A stretch of DNA of 64,000 nt, taken from positions 1,054,001 to 1,118,000 of the forward strand of contig NC_020830.1 of NCBI RefSeq assembly GCF_000152945.2, given 5' to 3'. Position 1 is the stretch's first letter. Each line of letters starts with the position of its first letter. Below the pieces are notes generated by a model, which saw only the letters and a list, made by a program, of their open reading frames with translations, did no database searches and was not told the origin of the DNA. The position numbers and the translations under genes were made by a program. Positions 37,980 to 47,487 of this stretch are shown here, piece by piece. The stretch comes from Polaribacter sp. MED152 (GTDB lineage: Bacteria > Bacteroidota > Bacteroidia > Flavobacteriales > Flavobacteriaceae).

Positions 37980-40433
37980 ATGTCAACTAAAACTGCTACA
38001 CAGAGTTCTCAAGAAATTTCTTTCAGTGATTTTAAAAAAGAAGTATTGCAAGATTATAAAATTGCAAAAATTAGTAGAGAATGTAGTTTGTTAGGAAGAC
38101 GTGAAGTACTTACAGGTAAAGCTAAGTTTGGAATTTTTGGAGATGGTAAAGAAGTACCACAATTAGCCATGGCTAAGGCTTTTCAAAAAGGAGATTTTAG
38201 ATCTGGTTACTACAGAGATCAAACTTTTATGATGTCGATTGGTGAGTTAAGTGCTCAGCAATTTTTTGCAGGTTTATATGCACATACAGATATTGAAGCA
38301 GACCCAATGTCTGCAGGTCGACAAATGGGTGGGCATTTTGCAACACACAGTCTGCAAGAAGATGGTAGCTGGAAAAACCTTACGCAACAATACAATTCAA
38401 GTTCAGATATTTCTCCAACTGCAGGCCAAATGCCTCGTTTATTAGGTTTAGCACAAGCCTCTAAAGTTTATAGAAATGAAAAAAGTGTAGCTCATAATAC
38501 TAATTTTTCAAATAAAGGAAATGAAGTTGCTTGGGGTACAATTGGTAATGCAAGTACAAGTGAAGGTTTATTTTTTGAAACGATTAATGCTGCTGGTGTT
38601 TTGCAAGTACCAATGGTTATGAATGTTTGGGATGATGAATATGGTATTTCTGTACACGCAAAACATCAAACTACGAAAGAAAGTATTTCTGAAATTTTAA
38701 AAGGATTTCAGAGAGATGAGAAAAATAAAGGTTATGAACTTTTTGTTGTAAATGGTTGGGATTATGTTCAATTGATGGATGTATATCAAAAAGCCTCTAA
38801 AATTGCAAGAGAAGAACATGTACCAGTATTAATTCATGTAAAAGAATTAACACAACCACAAGGTCATTCAACCTCTGGTTCTCATGAACGTTACAAAGAT
38901 CAAGACCGTTTAAAATGGGAAAAGGATCATGACTGTTTAACTAAAATGCGCGAATGGATTTTAGATTTTGAACTAGAAACAGAAACTGGAGAAACATTAC
39001 GTTTTGTAGAAGGTGAAGAAGAATTAATCATTCTAGAAAAAGAAGCTAAAAAAGAGGTTACCAATGCAAAAAGAAATGCATGGAATGCCTTTTTAAATGA
39101 AATAAAATCAGAACTTTTAGAAGTTTCAGACATACTAAAAAGAGTAGCTGCAAAAAGTGTTAATGAAAACTTTATCAACAAGTACATTAACGATTTAAAT
39201 GCAATTACAGAACCAACTAGAAAAGATGTTTTATCTGTAGCTAGAAAATGTTTATGGTATGTTAGAGATGAAGATATTGCTGCTAAAATAGAATTGCAAA
39301 ACTTTATTAAAGATGCATTAACTCAAGCTCATGATAAATATTCATCTCACTTATTAAGTGAAACAGAAGCAAGTGCTTTAAAAGTTTTAGAAGAAGCACC
39401 AACGTATGCTCAAGAACAAAATCTAGTAGATGCTAGAATTGTTATGAGAGACAATTTTGATGCCATTTTAACCAAGCACAAAGATGTTCTAATCTTTGGT
39501 GAAGATGCAGGTTTTATTGGTGATGTTAATCAAGGTTTAGAAGGTTTACAGGAAAAATTTGGAGACATTAGGATTTCTGATACAGGAATTAGAGAAGCTA
39601 CCATTTTAGGCCAAGGAATTGGTTTGGCAATGAGAGGTTTAAGGCCAATTGCCGAAATTCAATATTTAGATTACCTTTTGTATGCACTTCAAATAATGAG
39701 TGATGATTTGGCTACTTTACGTTATAGAACATATGGTAAGCAAAAGGCACCATTAATTATAAGAACAAGAGGTCATAGGCTAGAAGGTATTTGGCATGCA
39801 GGTTCACCTATGGGTGCTATTATTAATAGCTTGAGGGGTATTCATGTTTTAGTACCAAGAAATATGACTAAAGCTGCAGGATTTTACAACACACTTTTAG
39901 AAGGTGATGATCCTGCTTTAGTAATAGAATGTTTAAATGGTTATCGATTAAAAGAAGAGCTACCAACAAACTTAGGAGATTTTAAAACTAAAATCGGAGT
40001 TGTGGAAACCATTAAAGAAGGTAAGGATATTACAGTAGTATCTTATGGTTCAACTTTAAGAATTGTAGAAGATGCAGCTAAAGATTTAGCACAAGTTGGT
40101 ATAGATATCGAAATTATAGATGCACAAAGTTTATTACCTTTCGATTTAAATCACGATTGTGTAAAAAGCCTTGCAAAAACTAATAAATTATTAGTGGTTG
40201 ATGAAGATGTACCTGGAGGAGCTTCAGCATATATTTTACAAGAAATTTTAGAAACACAAAATGGATACCAATATTTAGATAGTAAACCTGCTACATTGTC
40301 TGCAAAAGCGCATAGACCAGCTTATGGTACAGATGGTGATTACTTTTCTAAACCATCTTCAGAAGATATTTTTGAAAAAATTTATGCTATTATGCATGAG
40401 TTTAATCCTAATAAATTCAAGAGTTTATATTAA
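37980..40433 (+). CDS. Alpha-ketoacid dehydrogenase E1, alpha and beta subunits fused
   Basis: This 817-residue protein joins the E1 alpha (about 1-430) and beta (about 465-817) subunits, which are separate genes in many bacteria. The thiamine-diphosphate region includes WGTIGNASTSEGLFFETIN and MVMNVWDDEYGISV. The beta half has FGEDAGFIGDVNQGLEGL and ends with the pattern SAKAHRPAYGTDGDYFSKP. Such enzymes feed the pyruvate or branched-chain ketoacid dehydrogenase complex in the cytosol; the sequence looks more like the branched-chain type. The fusion is common in Bacteroidota. It has its own promoter and terminator. Confidence 0.92.
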   Translation: MSTKTATQSSQEISFSDFKKEVLQDYKIAKISRECSLLGRREVLTGKAKFGIFGDGKEVPQLAMAKAFQKGDFRSGYYRDQTFMMSIGELSAQQFFAGLYAHTDIEADPMSAGRQMGGHFATHSLQEDGSWKNLTQQYNSSSDISPTAGQMPRLLGLAQASKVYRNEKSVAHNTNFSNKGNEVAWGTIGNASTSEGLFFETINAAGVLQVPMVMNVWDDEYGISVHAKHQTTKESISEILKGFQRDEKNKGYELFVVNGWDYVQLMDVYQKASKIAREEHVPVLIHVKELTQPQGHSTSGSHERYKDQDRLKWEKDHDCLTKMREWILDFELETETGETLRFVEGEEELIILEKEAKKEVTNAKRNAWNAFLNEIKSELLEVSDILKRVAAKSVNENFINKYINDLNAITEPTRKDVLSVARKCLWYVRDEDIAAKIELQNFIKDALTQAHDKYSSHLLSETEASALKVLEEAPTYAQEQNLVDARIVMRDNFDAILTKHKDVLIFGEDAGFIGDVNQGLEGLQEKFGDIRISDTGIREATILGQGIGLAMRGLRPIAEIQYLDYLLYALQIMSDDLATLRYRTYGKQKAPLIIRTRGHRLEGIWHAGSPMGAIINSLRGIHVLVPRNMTKAAGFYNTLLEGDDPALVIECLNGYRLKEELPTNLGDFKTKIGVVETIKEGKDITVVSYGSTLRIVEDAAKDLAQVGIDIEIIDAQSLLPFDLNHDCVKSLAKTNKLLVVDEDVPGGASAYILQEILETQNGYQYLDSKPATLSAKAHRPAYGTDGDYFSKPSSEDIFEKIYAIMHEFNPNKFKSLY

Positions 40434-40450
40434 GCTTTCAATTATAAAAG

Positions 40451-40480
40451 AAATCCCAATCAGCAATGATTGGGATTTTT
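40451..40480 (+). terminator. Terminator of the fused E1 gene
   Basis: AAATCCCAATCA (40451-40462) pairs with TGATTGGGATTT (40467-40478) around a GCAA tetraloop and is followed by T-rich sequence. It ends the E1 transcript. Confidence 0.92.
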
Positions 40481-40555
40481 ATTTTAACAGAATCTATATT
40501 CCATTTCTTTTTAGTTTTTCTTAATTTAGAAAACTTAAATTCAAACTAAACTTTC

Positions 40556-42979
40556 ATGAGAAAACTACTACTATTTTCTTTGATTTTAACCTTCTCTTTT
40601 CAAACTGAAGTTATTGCTCAAAAAAAGAAATCAAGAAAAAAACAAACTGAACAAGTTGCTCCAAAACCGAAAAAGAATAAAAAACCAAAATATTCAGATT
40701 TTGTAAAATCAAGCACAAAAACCGATGATGGTTTATTTAAAGTACATAACAACAATGGAAAATTTATGTACGAAATTCCAAAAACTCATTTTGGAAAAGA
40801 AATGTTATTGGTTACCAGAATTAAAGATATTCCTGCAGGTTTAGGTGGTGGTTATGTAAACGCTGGTTCAAAAATAAATACACAAGTTGTAGTTTGGGAA
40901 AAATTCCAAAACAAAATTTTATTAAAAGTAAAGTCTTATAATGCAGTTGCAAATGACTCTTTACCCATTTACAAATCTGTAAAAGCTAACAATTTAGAAC
41001 CTATAATTTATGCATTTGACGTTAAAACAGAAAATACAGATTCTACATCAGTTTTAGTAGATATAACTAAGTTCTTTACTTCAGATATTAAAGCAATTTC
41101 TGCTTTACCTGCAAGATATAGAAGAACGTATAAAGTGAGAAGATTAGATGCGTCTAGAAGTTTTATCAACTCAATTAAAAGTTACCCAAACAATATAGAA
41201 GTAGTGCAAGATTTTACTTTTGATGCAGATGCACCTCCTAGCAATTCTAGAACGAATACTATTACAATTCGTGTAAATCAATCTATGATTGTTTTACCAG
41301 AAGATAAAATGATGCCTAGAATTTACGATAAACGAGTTGGATATTTTTCTATTGGAAATGTAGATTACAGCTCTGAAGCTTTAAAAGCAGATTCCAAAAG
41401 ATATATTAGAAGATGGAGGCTTGAGCCAAAAGATATTGACGCTTATAATCGTGGAGAATTGGTAGAGCCAATTAAACCTATTGTATATTATTTAGATCCT
41501 GCAACTCCAGATAAATTAAAGAAATTTATTAAGCAGGGTGTAGACGATTGGCAAAAAGTTTTTGAAACAGCTGGGTTTAAAAATGCAATTATGGCTAAGT
41601 ATGCACCAACTAAAGAAGAAGATCCAGAATTTAGTATGGAAGATGTTCGTTATTCATCTATTAGATATGTTGCCAGTACAACTAGAAACGCAACAGGGCC
41701 AAGTGTTTCTGACCCAAGAACAGGAGAAATTTTAGAGAGCGATATTATTTGGTATCACAACCATTTACGCTCATATAGAAATAGATATTTATTAGAAACT
41801 GGGGCTGCAAACCCTTCTGCAAGAACTTTAGATACACCTGAAGAAGAAATTGGTGAAATGATGCGTATGGTAATTTCACACGAAGTTGGTCATGCACTTG
41901 GGTTACCTCATAATATGGCAGCTAGTTATGCATACCCTGTAGATTCTTTACGTTCTGGAAAATTCACACAGAAAATGGGAATTGCTGCTACAATTATGGA
42001 TTATGCTCGTTATAATTATGTAGCACAACCTGGAGATGAAAACATTAGATTTATTCGTCAATTAGGACCTTATGATCATTATGCCATCAATTGGGGGTAT
42101 CGTAAACTTTCTTGGGCTAAAAACCCAGAAGATGAAGTTAAAACTTTAGATAAATGGATTGAAAGTAAAGCTAACGATCCTATTTACAGGTTTGGTGGTC
42201 AACGTTTTGACCCATCAGCACAAACAGAAGGTATAGGAAATGATCAAGTAAAGGCATCTACTTATGGTATAAAAAACCTTAAAATAGTTGCTAATAATCT
42301 ACCTGCTTGGACCTCAAATCAAACCAATAACTATGAAGATTTATCAGAATTGTATGGTGAATTACTGGGTGTTTGGAGCAGATATGTAGGGCATGTTTCT
42401 GGAAATATTGGAGGAATTTATGAATACAATAAAAAACCAACCCAGAATGGTTTTGTATACAAATCGGTTTCTAAAGAAAAACAAAAAGAAGCCATGGTTT
42501 GGTTGCAAGAAAATGCATTTCAAACGCAAGATTGGCTGCTAGATGATAAAATCTTAGCAAACATTGATGAGAGTGGTTATACCAACAGAATGTTACGTTT
42601 ACAAAACAGGCAGCTAAATGGTTTATTAAACAAATCAAAATTAGAAAGAATGATTGATGCTTCTGTTATTGAACCTACAACATACCAAGCGATTGACATG
42701 ATTAGAGATTTAAGAAACGGAATTTTTAAAGAAGCAAATTATACAAGAAATGTAGATGTGTTTAGACGTAATTTACAGAAATCGTTTATTGACAGAATGA
42801 GCTACTTACTTAACTCTAAAAACGCACAACATGCAGATATTAATTCTATTGTTAGAGGTGAATTAGAATCACTAAACTTTCAATTAACACTTGCAAAAAA
42901 CAGAAAGGTGAATAGAATTACCAGATACCATTATAGAGATTGTATAGCAAAAATTAAGGAAGCTTTAAATCCTAATTAA
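40556..42979 (+). CDS. Zinc-dependent metalloprotease (metzincin, DUF5117 type)
   Basis: This 807-residue protein has a signal peptide (about residues 1-21, ending VIAQK) and a Lys-rich linker. The metzincin motif HEVGHALGLPH occupies residues 442-452, with zinc ligands His442, His446 and His452 and the catalytic Glu443. The DUF5117/DUF5118-like region lies upstream. It should be a periplasmic or surface protease; the substrate is unknown. It stands alone: a terminator lies upstream, and the next gene converges from the other strand only three bases after its stop, with no terminator between. Confidence 0.88.
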   Translation: MRKLLLFSLILTFSFQTEVIAQKKKSRKKQTEQVAPKPKKNKKPKYSDFVKSSTKTDDGLFKVHNNNGKFMYEIPKTHFGKEMLLVTRIKDIPAGLGGGYVNAGSKINTQVVVWEKFQNKILLKVKSYNAVANDSLPIYKSVKANNLEPIIYAFDVKTENTDSTSVLVDITKFFTSDIKAISALPARYRRTYKVRRLDASRSFINSIKSYPNNIEVVQDFTFDADAPPSNSRTNTITIRVNQSMIVLPEDKMMPRIYDKRVGYFSIGNVDYSSEALKADSKRYIRRWRLEPKDIDAYNRGELVEPIKPIVYYLDPATPDKLKKFIKQGVDDWQKVFETAGFKNAIMAKYAPTKEEDPEFSMEDVRYSSIRYVASTTRNATGPSVSDPRTGEILESDIIWYHNHLRSYRNRYLLETGAANPSARTLDTPEEEIGEMMRMVISHEVGHALGLPHNMAASYAYPVDSLRSGKFTQKMGIAATIMDYARYNYVAQPGDENIRFIRQLGPYDHYAINWGYRKLSWAKNPEDEVKTLDKWIESKANDPIYRFGGQRFDPSAQTEGIGNDQVKASTYGIKNLKIVANNLPAWTSNQTNNYEDLSELYGELLGVWSRYVGHVSGNIGGIYEYNKKPTQNGFVYKSVSKEKQKEAMVWLQENAFQTQDWLLDDKILANIDESGYTNRMLRLQNRQLNGLLNKSKLERMIDASVIEPTTYQAIDMIRDLRNGIFKEANYTRNVDVFRRNLQKSFIDRMSYLLNSKNAQHADINSIVRGELESLNFQLTLAKNRKVNRITRYHYRDCIAKIKEALNPN

Positions 42980-42982
42980 GCA

Positions 42983-44254
42983 TTAACTTCTTAACAAATT
43001 ATTACCTATTGCACAGTTTAAGCATTGCTTTTCTGTGCAATAGTTGTTTTTAAGCTGCAGTAATGCCTGACTTTCCATAGCATTTTTAGCAGTTATTCCT
43101 AAATCAGAAAACTTATAAATGATATTATTCTTCTCAGACGATACTTGTTGAATTAAACTTAAAAAAGTTTCCTCATTAACCTCTCCTCTATTTTTTAAAT
43201 AAACAAATTGTAAAGGAACAATCGTATTTATTAAAATTAAATCGATAAAAGACTTGGTTAGTTTCTTAGCTGATTTTTTTGATGAAGTTTCAAAAGTATA
43301 ATGCACTTTCCAAAAATCATCTAAATTGAAAGAGAACAATTTGTAAAAATCTTCTTTTTTATCAATATTCATTAGCTTAGAAAATAAATTCTGATGTTCA
43401 GAAAATAAGGCTGCCAATTGTGCAATTCTGATTGTTGGAAAATTTGAAGGCCTCATTCTAAAAAATTGGAAAATATTACTGGTCTTAGGTGTTAATTGAA
43501 ATTTGTGTTTTAGATAATTAAATTCTACTACTAAAGATTGGTAATATTCATTTTCAATATCTTTAGTTAAAAATCCTGCCATTCCAAAAAACAAAGCAGT
43601 AAGACTTTTTTTATTATGTGCCACTTTTCGAATTATGGAAAAATGAACAGATTTTGCCAAATCTAAAAAAGCTTCACCATTAATTTTAAGACCAAAGTTT
43701 TTAGCTATTAATTGAAATAATACTGCTTCATAATCAAATTTAAGATCAATTAATAACGCTTCTATTCCAATTGCCTTTTGCTCTAACCTTTCAAAATACA
43801 AACGCTCCAGCCAATTTTTTACTAAAAAAGAATCAAGTGTTTGCAATTGACTTTCACAAGGAATCCAATACTTGTTCGTATAAAGTAAATTATTATAATT
43901 CTTCAATACTGAATTGGCAACATAATCTTTAAGTGCTAATGTAGCTAATGGTGCATTATTTTGAGTATATATAATCGCATCATTTTCCCAAACCACATGT
44001 AAAATAACTGCATCATAATTAGCATCTGTTTCATGTTTATGCAAATACCAATCTGAAGCTTTTACAAGCATTTCCACATTACCAGCCCACAATTGACTAT
44101 CAATAATTAATTGAGCATTTAAAAAATCTGGACCTTCATTTTTATTTAAAGTTCCTGCCTTTTTTATCTCAATTAATTCATTTTGTGCTGTGTATAATTT
44201 AGAGTTAGAGAAAAGTTTGTATTGCCAAACGTAATACAAGAATTCTTCTTTCAT
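42983..44254 (-). CDS. DUF2851 family protein
   Basis: This 423-residue protein matches the DUF2851 family, which is common in Bacteroidota and lacks a known function. It opens with MKEEFLYYVWQYKLF and has NEGPDFLNAQLII early on. A Cys cluster ends the protein (CTEKQCLNCAIG), suggesting a metal or redox site. There is no signal peptide. It converges with the metalloprotease gene, three bases apart, and diverges from the nitroreductase gene. Confidence 0.8.
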   Translation of the reverse strand: MKEEFLYYVWQYKLFSNSKLYTAQNELIEIKKAGTLNKNEGPDFLNAQLIIDSQLWAGNVEMLVKASDWYLHKHETDANYDAVILHVVWENDAIIYTQNNAPLATLALKDYVANSVLKNYNNLLYTNKYWIPCESQLQTLDSFLVKNWLERLYFERLEQKAIGIEALLIDLKFDYEAVLFQLIAKNFGLKINGEAFLDLAKSVHFSIIRKVAHNKKSLTALFFGMAGFLTKDIENEYYQSLVVEFNYLKHKFQLTPKTSNIFQFFRMRPSNFPTIRIAQLAALFSEHQNLFSKLMNIDKKEDFYKLFSFNLDDFWKVHYTFETSSKKSAKKLTKSFIDLILINTIVPLQFVYLKNRGEVNEETFLSLIQQVSSEKNNIIYKFSDLGITAKNAMESQALLQLKNNYCTEKQCLNCAIGNNLLRS

Positions 44255-44339
44255 CGCTTTTTATTTTCAATGTACAAAAAATTTATAAGCTCATAAATTT
44301 AAGCAATGATTATAGCAAAACGTATTGCGTTTTATGCAC

Positions 44340-44347
44340 TATTTTTG
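44340..44347 (+). promoter_or_regulatory. Candidate nitroreductase promoter (-7 box)
   Basis: TATTTTTG matches TAnnTTTG and continues as CAGTC. It ends 17 bases before the ATG. No clear -33 TTG is present. Confidence 0.6.
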
Positions 44348-44364
44348 CAGTCTAAATAAAAAAG

Positions 44365-44997
44365 ATGAACACAATAGAAAGTTTAAATTGGAGATATGCT
44401 GTTAAGAAATTTAATAAAGAAAAATTTCTTAGCCAAAAGCAAATAAACCTTCTTAAAGAAGCTTTTAACCTAACAGCTACCTCTTATGGCTTGCAGCCTT
44501 TAAAGCTTTTGGTCATAAAAAATAAAGAAATTCAAAAAGAATTGGTTGCGCATTCATGGAATCAACCACAAGTTTTAGAAGCCTCTCACCTATTGGTAAT
44601 TTGTATTCCTACTAATTTTTCGAAAAATGAGGTTGAAGGCTATTTTAATTTAGTTCAAGAAGTTAGAAATACACCTATTGAAATTATAAAACCATTTAAA
44701 GAATTCTTAACAGCAGAGATTGATAAAAAATCGCAAGAAGAATTATTAAGCTGGAACAAAAATCAAGCTTATTTAGCCTTAGGTAATTTACTTACAGTTT
44801 GTGCTTTAGAAAAAATTGATGCTTGCCCAATGGAAGGTTTTATACCCGAAAAATATGATGAAGTTTTAGGCTTACATGAAAAAAACTTAACATCAACCTT
44901 AGCGTTACCAGTTGGTTTTAGAGCAGATGATGATTATATGAAAGACCTTAAAAAGGTGAGAAAAAATACTGATGATGTTGTCATAGAATTTAACTAA
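44365..44997 (+). CDS. NAD(P)H-dependent nitroreductase family oxidoreductase
   Basis: This 210-residue protein matches the FMN-dependent nitroreductase family. It opens with SLNWRYAVKKFN, where basic residues bind the FMN phosphate, and has ACPMEGFIPEKYDEVLGL near the end. It reduces nitro compounds, quinones or related substrates in the cytosol; the natural substrate is not known. It has its own -7 box and a strong terminator, so it is monocistronic. Confidence 0.9.
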   Translation: MNTIESLNWRYAVKKFNKEKFLSQKQINLLKEAFNLTATSYGLQPLKLLVIKNKEIQKELVAHSWNQPQVLEASHLLVICIPTNFSKNEVEGYFNLVQEVRNTPIEIIKPFKEFLTAEIDKKSQEELLSWNKNQAYLALGNLLTVCALEKIDACPMEGFIPEKYDEVLGLHEKNLTSTLALPVGFRADDDYMKDLKKVRKNTDDVVIEFN

Positions 44998-45004
44998 AAT
45001 AGCT

Positions 45005-45033
45005 AGCCTTCTTTATAAAGAAGGCTTTTTTTT
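45005..45033 (+). terminator. Terminator after the nitroreductase gene
   Basis: AGCCTTCTT and AAGAAGGCT pair around TATA and are followed by eight T. It ends 16 bases before the -7 box of the next gene, so the two signals are closely packed. Confidence 0.92.
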
Positions 45034-45048
45034 GGCCCGTAAAAAGCG

Positions 45049-45056
45049 TATTTTTG
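45049..45056 (+). promoter_or_regulatory. Candidate pepD promoter (-7 box)
   Basis: TATTTTTG matches TAnnTTTG. It overlaps the TTG at 45054 that would begin the longest open frame, so translation must start later, at the ATG at 45081. Confidence 0.6.
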
Positions 45057-45080
45057 AGGTCTAAAAATAGAAACATCTTT

Positions 45081-46544
45081 ATGAACCAAGATATCAGAAA
45101 TATAGCACCAGAAATAGTATGGAATCACTTTGCAGATTTAAATGCAGTACCAAGACCTTCTAAAAAAGAGGAACGAGTAATACAGTTTATGGTAGATTTT
45201 GGTAAAAGTTTACAACTTGAAACCTCCGTAGATAAAGTTGGTAATATTATTATTAAAAAACCAGCTACTTCTGGCATGGAAGATAGAAAAGCTATTGTAA
45301 TGCAAGGTCATGTAGACATGGTACATCAAAAAAATGCAGACACTAATTTTGACTTTGAAAAAGAAGGTATTAAAATGTTTGTTGATGGTGATTGGGTAAA
45401 AGCTCAAGGAACCACTTTAGGTGCAGATAATGGTTTAGGAGTTGCAGCAATTATGGCTGTCTTATCATCTACTGATATTGCACACCCTGCAATTGAAGCG
45501 CTTTTTACTATTGATGAAGAAACTGGGATGACAGGTGCAATGGGTTTAGAGGCCAATGTTTTAAAAGGTGAAATTTTATTGAATTTAGATACTGAAGAAG
45601 ATGATGAAATTGGTATTGGTTGTGCAGGTGGTGTAGATGTTACAGCAACTGGTAATTATACTTTAGAGCCAATACCAGAAAATACTAAAGCATTTAAAAT
45701 TGAAGTAACTGGCTTAAATGGTGGTCATTCAGGCATGGATATTATTAAAGGCTTAGGTAATGCCAATAAAATAATGAATCGATTATTTTTTGATGGGTAT
45801 GAAAAATATGGATTACGAATTGCTAAATTAAATGGGGGTAGCTTACGTAATGCAATTCCTAGAGAAAGTTTTGCAACTATAGTAATTGACAAGGCATCAG
45901 AAAAATCATTTTTAGAGGAAAGCAAAGAATTGATTGCTAAAATTAAAAATGAGTATGCATCGTTAGAAGAAAGCTTGAGCATCGATATTTTAGAAACTGA
46001 AATGCCAGAGAATATTATGGATGTTCTTTCTCAAAGCAACTTGGTTAAAGCAACTTACGCTACTTTAAACGGAGTATATAGAATGAGTCCTGATGTTGAA
46101 GGATTAGTGGAAACTTCTAATAATGTCGCTAAAATTACAGTAGAGAATGGCGAAATTAAAATTTTATGCCTAACAAGATCCTCTTCAGAAAGTAATAAAT
46201 GGGACTTAGCCAACGCTATAAGATCTGCCTTTGAACTTGCAGGTTTTACAGTAGATTTTTCAGGTTCATATCCTGGTTGGTTACCAAACATGAAATCATC
46301 AATTTTAAAAGTGGTTGAGAGTACATATAAAAAACTATTTAATGAACAACCAAACGTAGCTGCCTGTCATGCAGGTTTAGAATGCGGAATTTTAGGTAAA
46401 AATTACCCAGAAATGGAAATGATTTCATTTGGACCAAATATAAAAGGAGCTCATTCTCCAGATGAAAGAGCACAAATTTCATCAACACAAAAGTTTTGGA
46501 AATTGTTAATTGAAGTTTTAAAAAACATACCTAAAAAAGGCTAA
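45081..46544 (+). CDS. pepD: Aminoacyl-histidine dipeptidase (M20 family)
   Basis: This 487-residue M20 peptidase cleaves dipeptides such as those with C-terminal histidine. Metal ligands and catalytic residues are visible: His77 and Asp79 (GHVDMV), Asp116 (GADNG), Glu146 and Glu147 (DEETG), and His430 (CHAGLECG). The lid domain lies in the middle. The start is placed at the ATG and not at the upstream TTG, because a promoter box covers that codon. A 177-base spacer without clear signals separates it from parA. Confidence 0.9.
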   Translation: MNQDIRNIAPEIVWNHFADLNAVPRPSKKEERVIQFMVDFGKSLQLETSVDKVGNIIIKKPATSGMEDRKAIVMQGHVDMVHQKNADTNFDFEKEGIKMFVDGDWVKAQGTTLGADNGLGVAAIMAVLSSTDIAHPAIEALFTIDEETGMTGAMGLEANVLKGEILLNLDTEEDDEIGIGCAGGVDVTATGNYTLEPIPENTKAFKIEVTGLNGGHSGMDIIKGLGNANKIMNRLFFDGYEKYGLRIAKLNGGSLRNAIPRESFATIVIDKASEKSFLEESKELIAKIKNEYASLEESLSIDILETEMPENIMDVLSQSNLVKATYATLNGVYRMSPDVEGLVETSNNVAKITVENGEIKILCLTRSSSESNKWDLANAIRSAFELAGFTVDFSGSYPGWLPNMKSSILKVVESTYKKLFNEQPNVAACHAGLECGILGKNYPEMEMISFGPNIKGAHSPDERAQISSTQKFWKLLIEVLKNIPKKG

Positions 46545-46721
46545 TTTAAAATAGTCTTGTGCTAAAATTAGGTTTAGATGATAAATTGTTTAAAAACTTT
46601 AGAAAAAGAGGTTTAATGAACTAATTCACAAAGAACTAGTCTTTTATAGTTTTGTTAACATCTTTCATTTAATTTAAACAGAAAAAAATGTAATTTTACT
46701 CTTCAGTCATAACCACTTTTC

Positions 46722-47486
46722 ATGGGAAAAATTATAGCTATTGCAAATCAAAAAGGAGGTGTAGGTAAAACTACTACAAGCGTAAACTTAGCAGCTTCTT
46801 TAGGTGTTTTAGAAAAAAAAGTTTTACTGATAGATGCTGACCCTCAGGCAAATGCATCTTCTGGTTTAGGTATAGATGTAGAAGCTGTTGAGTATGGAAC
46901 GTATCAAGTTTTAGAACATACAATTTCTGCAAAAGACGCTATTGTAAGTACAAGTTCTCCTAACGTAGATATTATTCCTGCTCATATAGATTTAGTAGCT
47001 ATAGAAATTGAATTGGTAGACAAGCAAGAGAGAGAATACATGCTTAAAAAGTCTATTGAAGCACTTAAAAATGAGTATGATTATATCATAATTGATTGTG
47101 CACCCTCTTTGGGCTTAATCACTTTGAATTCATTAGTAGCTGCAGATTCTGTTATTATACCTATTCAATGTGAATACTTTGCATTAGAAGGTTTGGGTAA
47201 ATTACTGAATACTATTAAAAGTGTTCAAAAAATACACAATGCAGATTTAGATATAGAAGGTCTACTTTTAACCATGTTCGATTCGCGTTTACGTTTATCT
47301 AACCAAGTTGTAGATGAAGTTAGAAAACATTTTTCTAGTATGGTTTTCAATACAATTATTAGAAGAAATACACGTTTAGGAGAAGCACCAAGTTATGGTG
47401 AAAGTATCATTGCCTATGATGCAACTAGTAAAGGTGCAGTAAATTACTTAAATTTAGCACAAGAATTATTAAAAAAGAATTCATAA
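46722..47486 (+). CDS. parA: Chromosome partitioning ATPase ParA
   Basis: This 254-residue Walker-type ATPase has the deviant Walker A motif KGGVGKTT (from residue 11), the later DADPQANAS and DYIIIDCAPSLG. It works with ParB and parS sites to move chromosome origins apart. It starts a tightly packed operon with parB, a DUF5683 gene and dapB. No 16-base parS palindrome was found in the window. Confidence 0.95.
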   Translation: MGKIIAIANQKGGVGKTTTSVNLAASLGVLEKKVLLIDADPQANASSGLGIDVEAVEYGTYQVLEHTISAKDAIVSTSSPNVDIIPAHIDLVAIEIELVDKQEREYMLKKSIEALKNEYDYIIIDCAPSLGLITLNSLVAADSVIIPIQCEYFALEGLGKLLNTIKSVQKIHNADLDIEGLLLTMFDSRLRLSNQVVDEVRKHFSSMVFNTIIRRNTRLGEAPSYGESIIAYDATSKGAVNYLNLAQELLKKNS

Positions 47487-47487
47487 C

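Noticed and set aside
46545..46721. A possible parS site or origin near parA
   Set aside because: No 16-base parS-like palindrome, DnaA-box cluster or dnaA gene was found; the spacer shows only AT-rich sequence.
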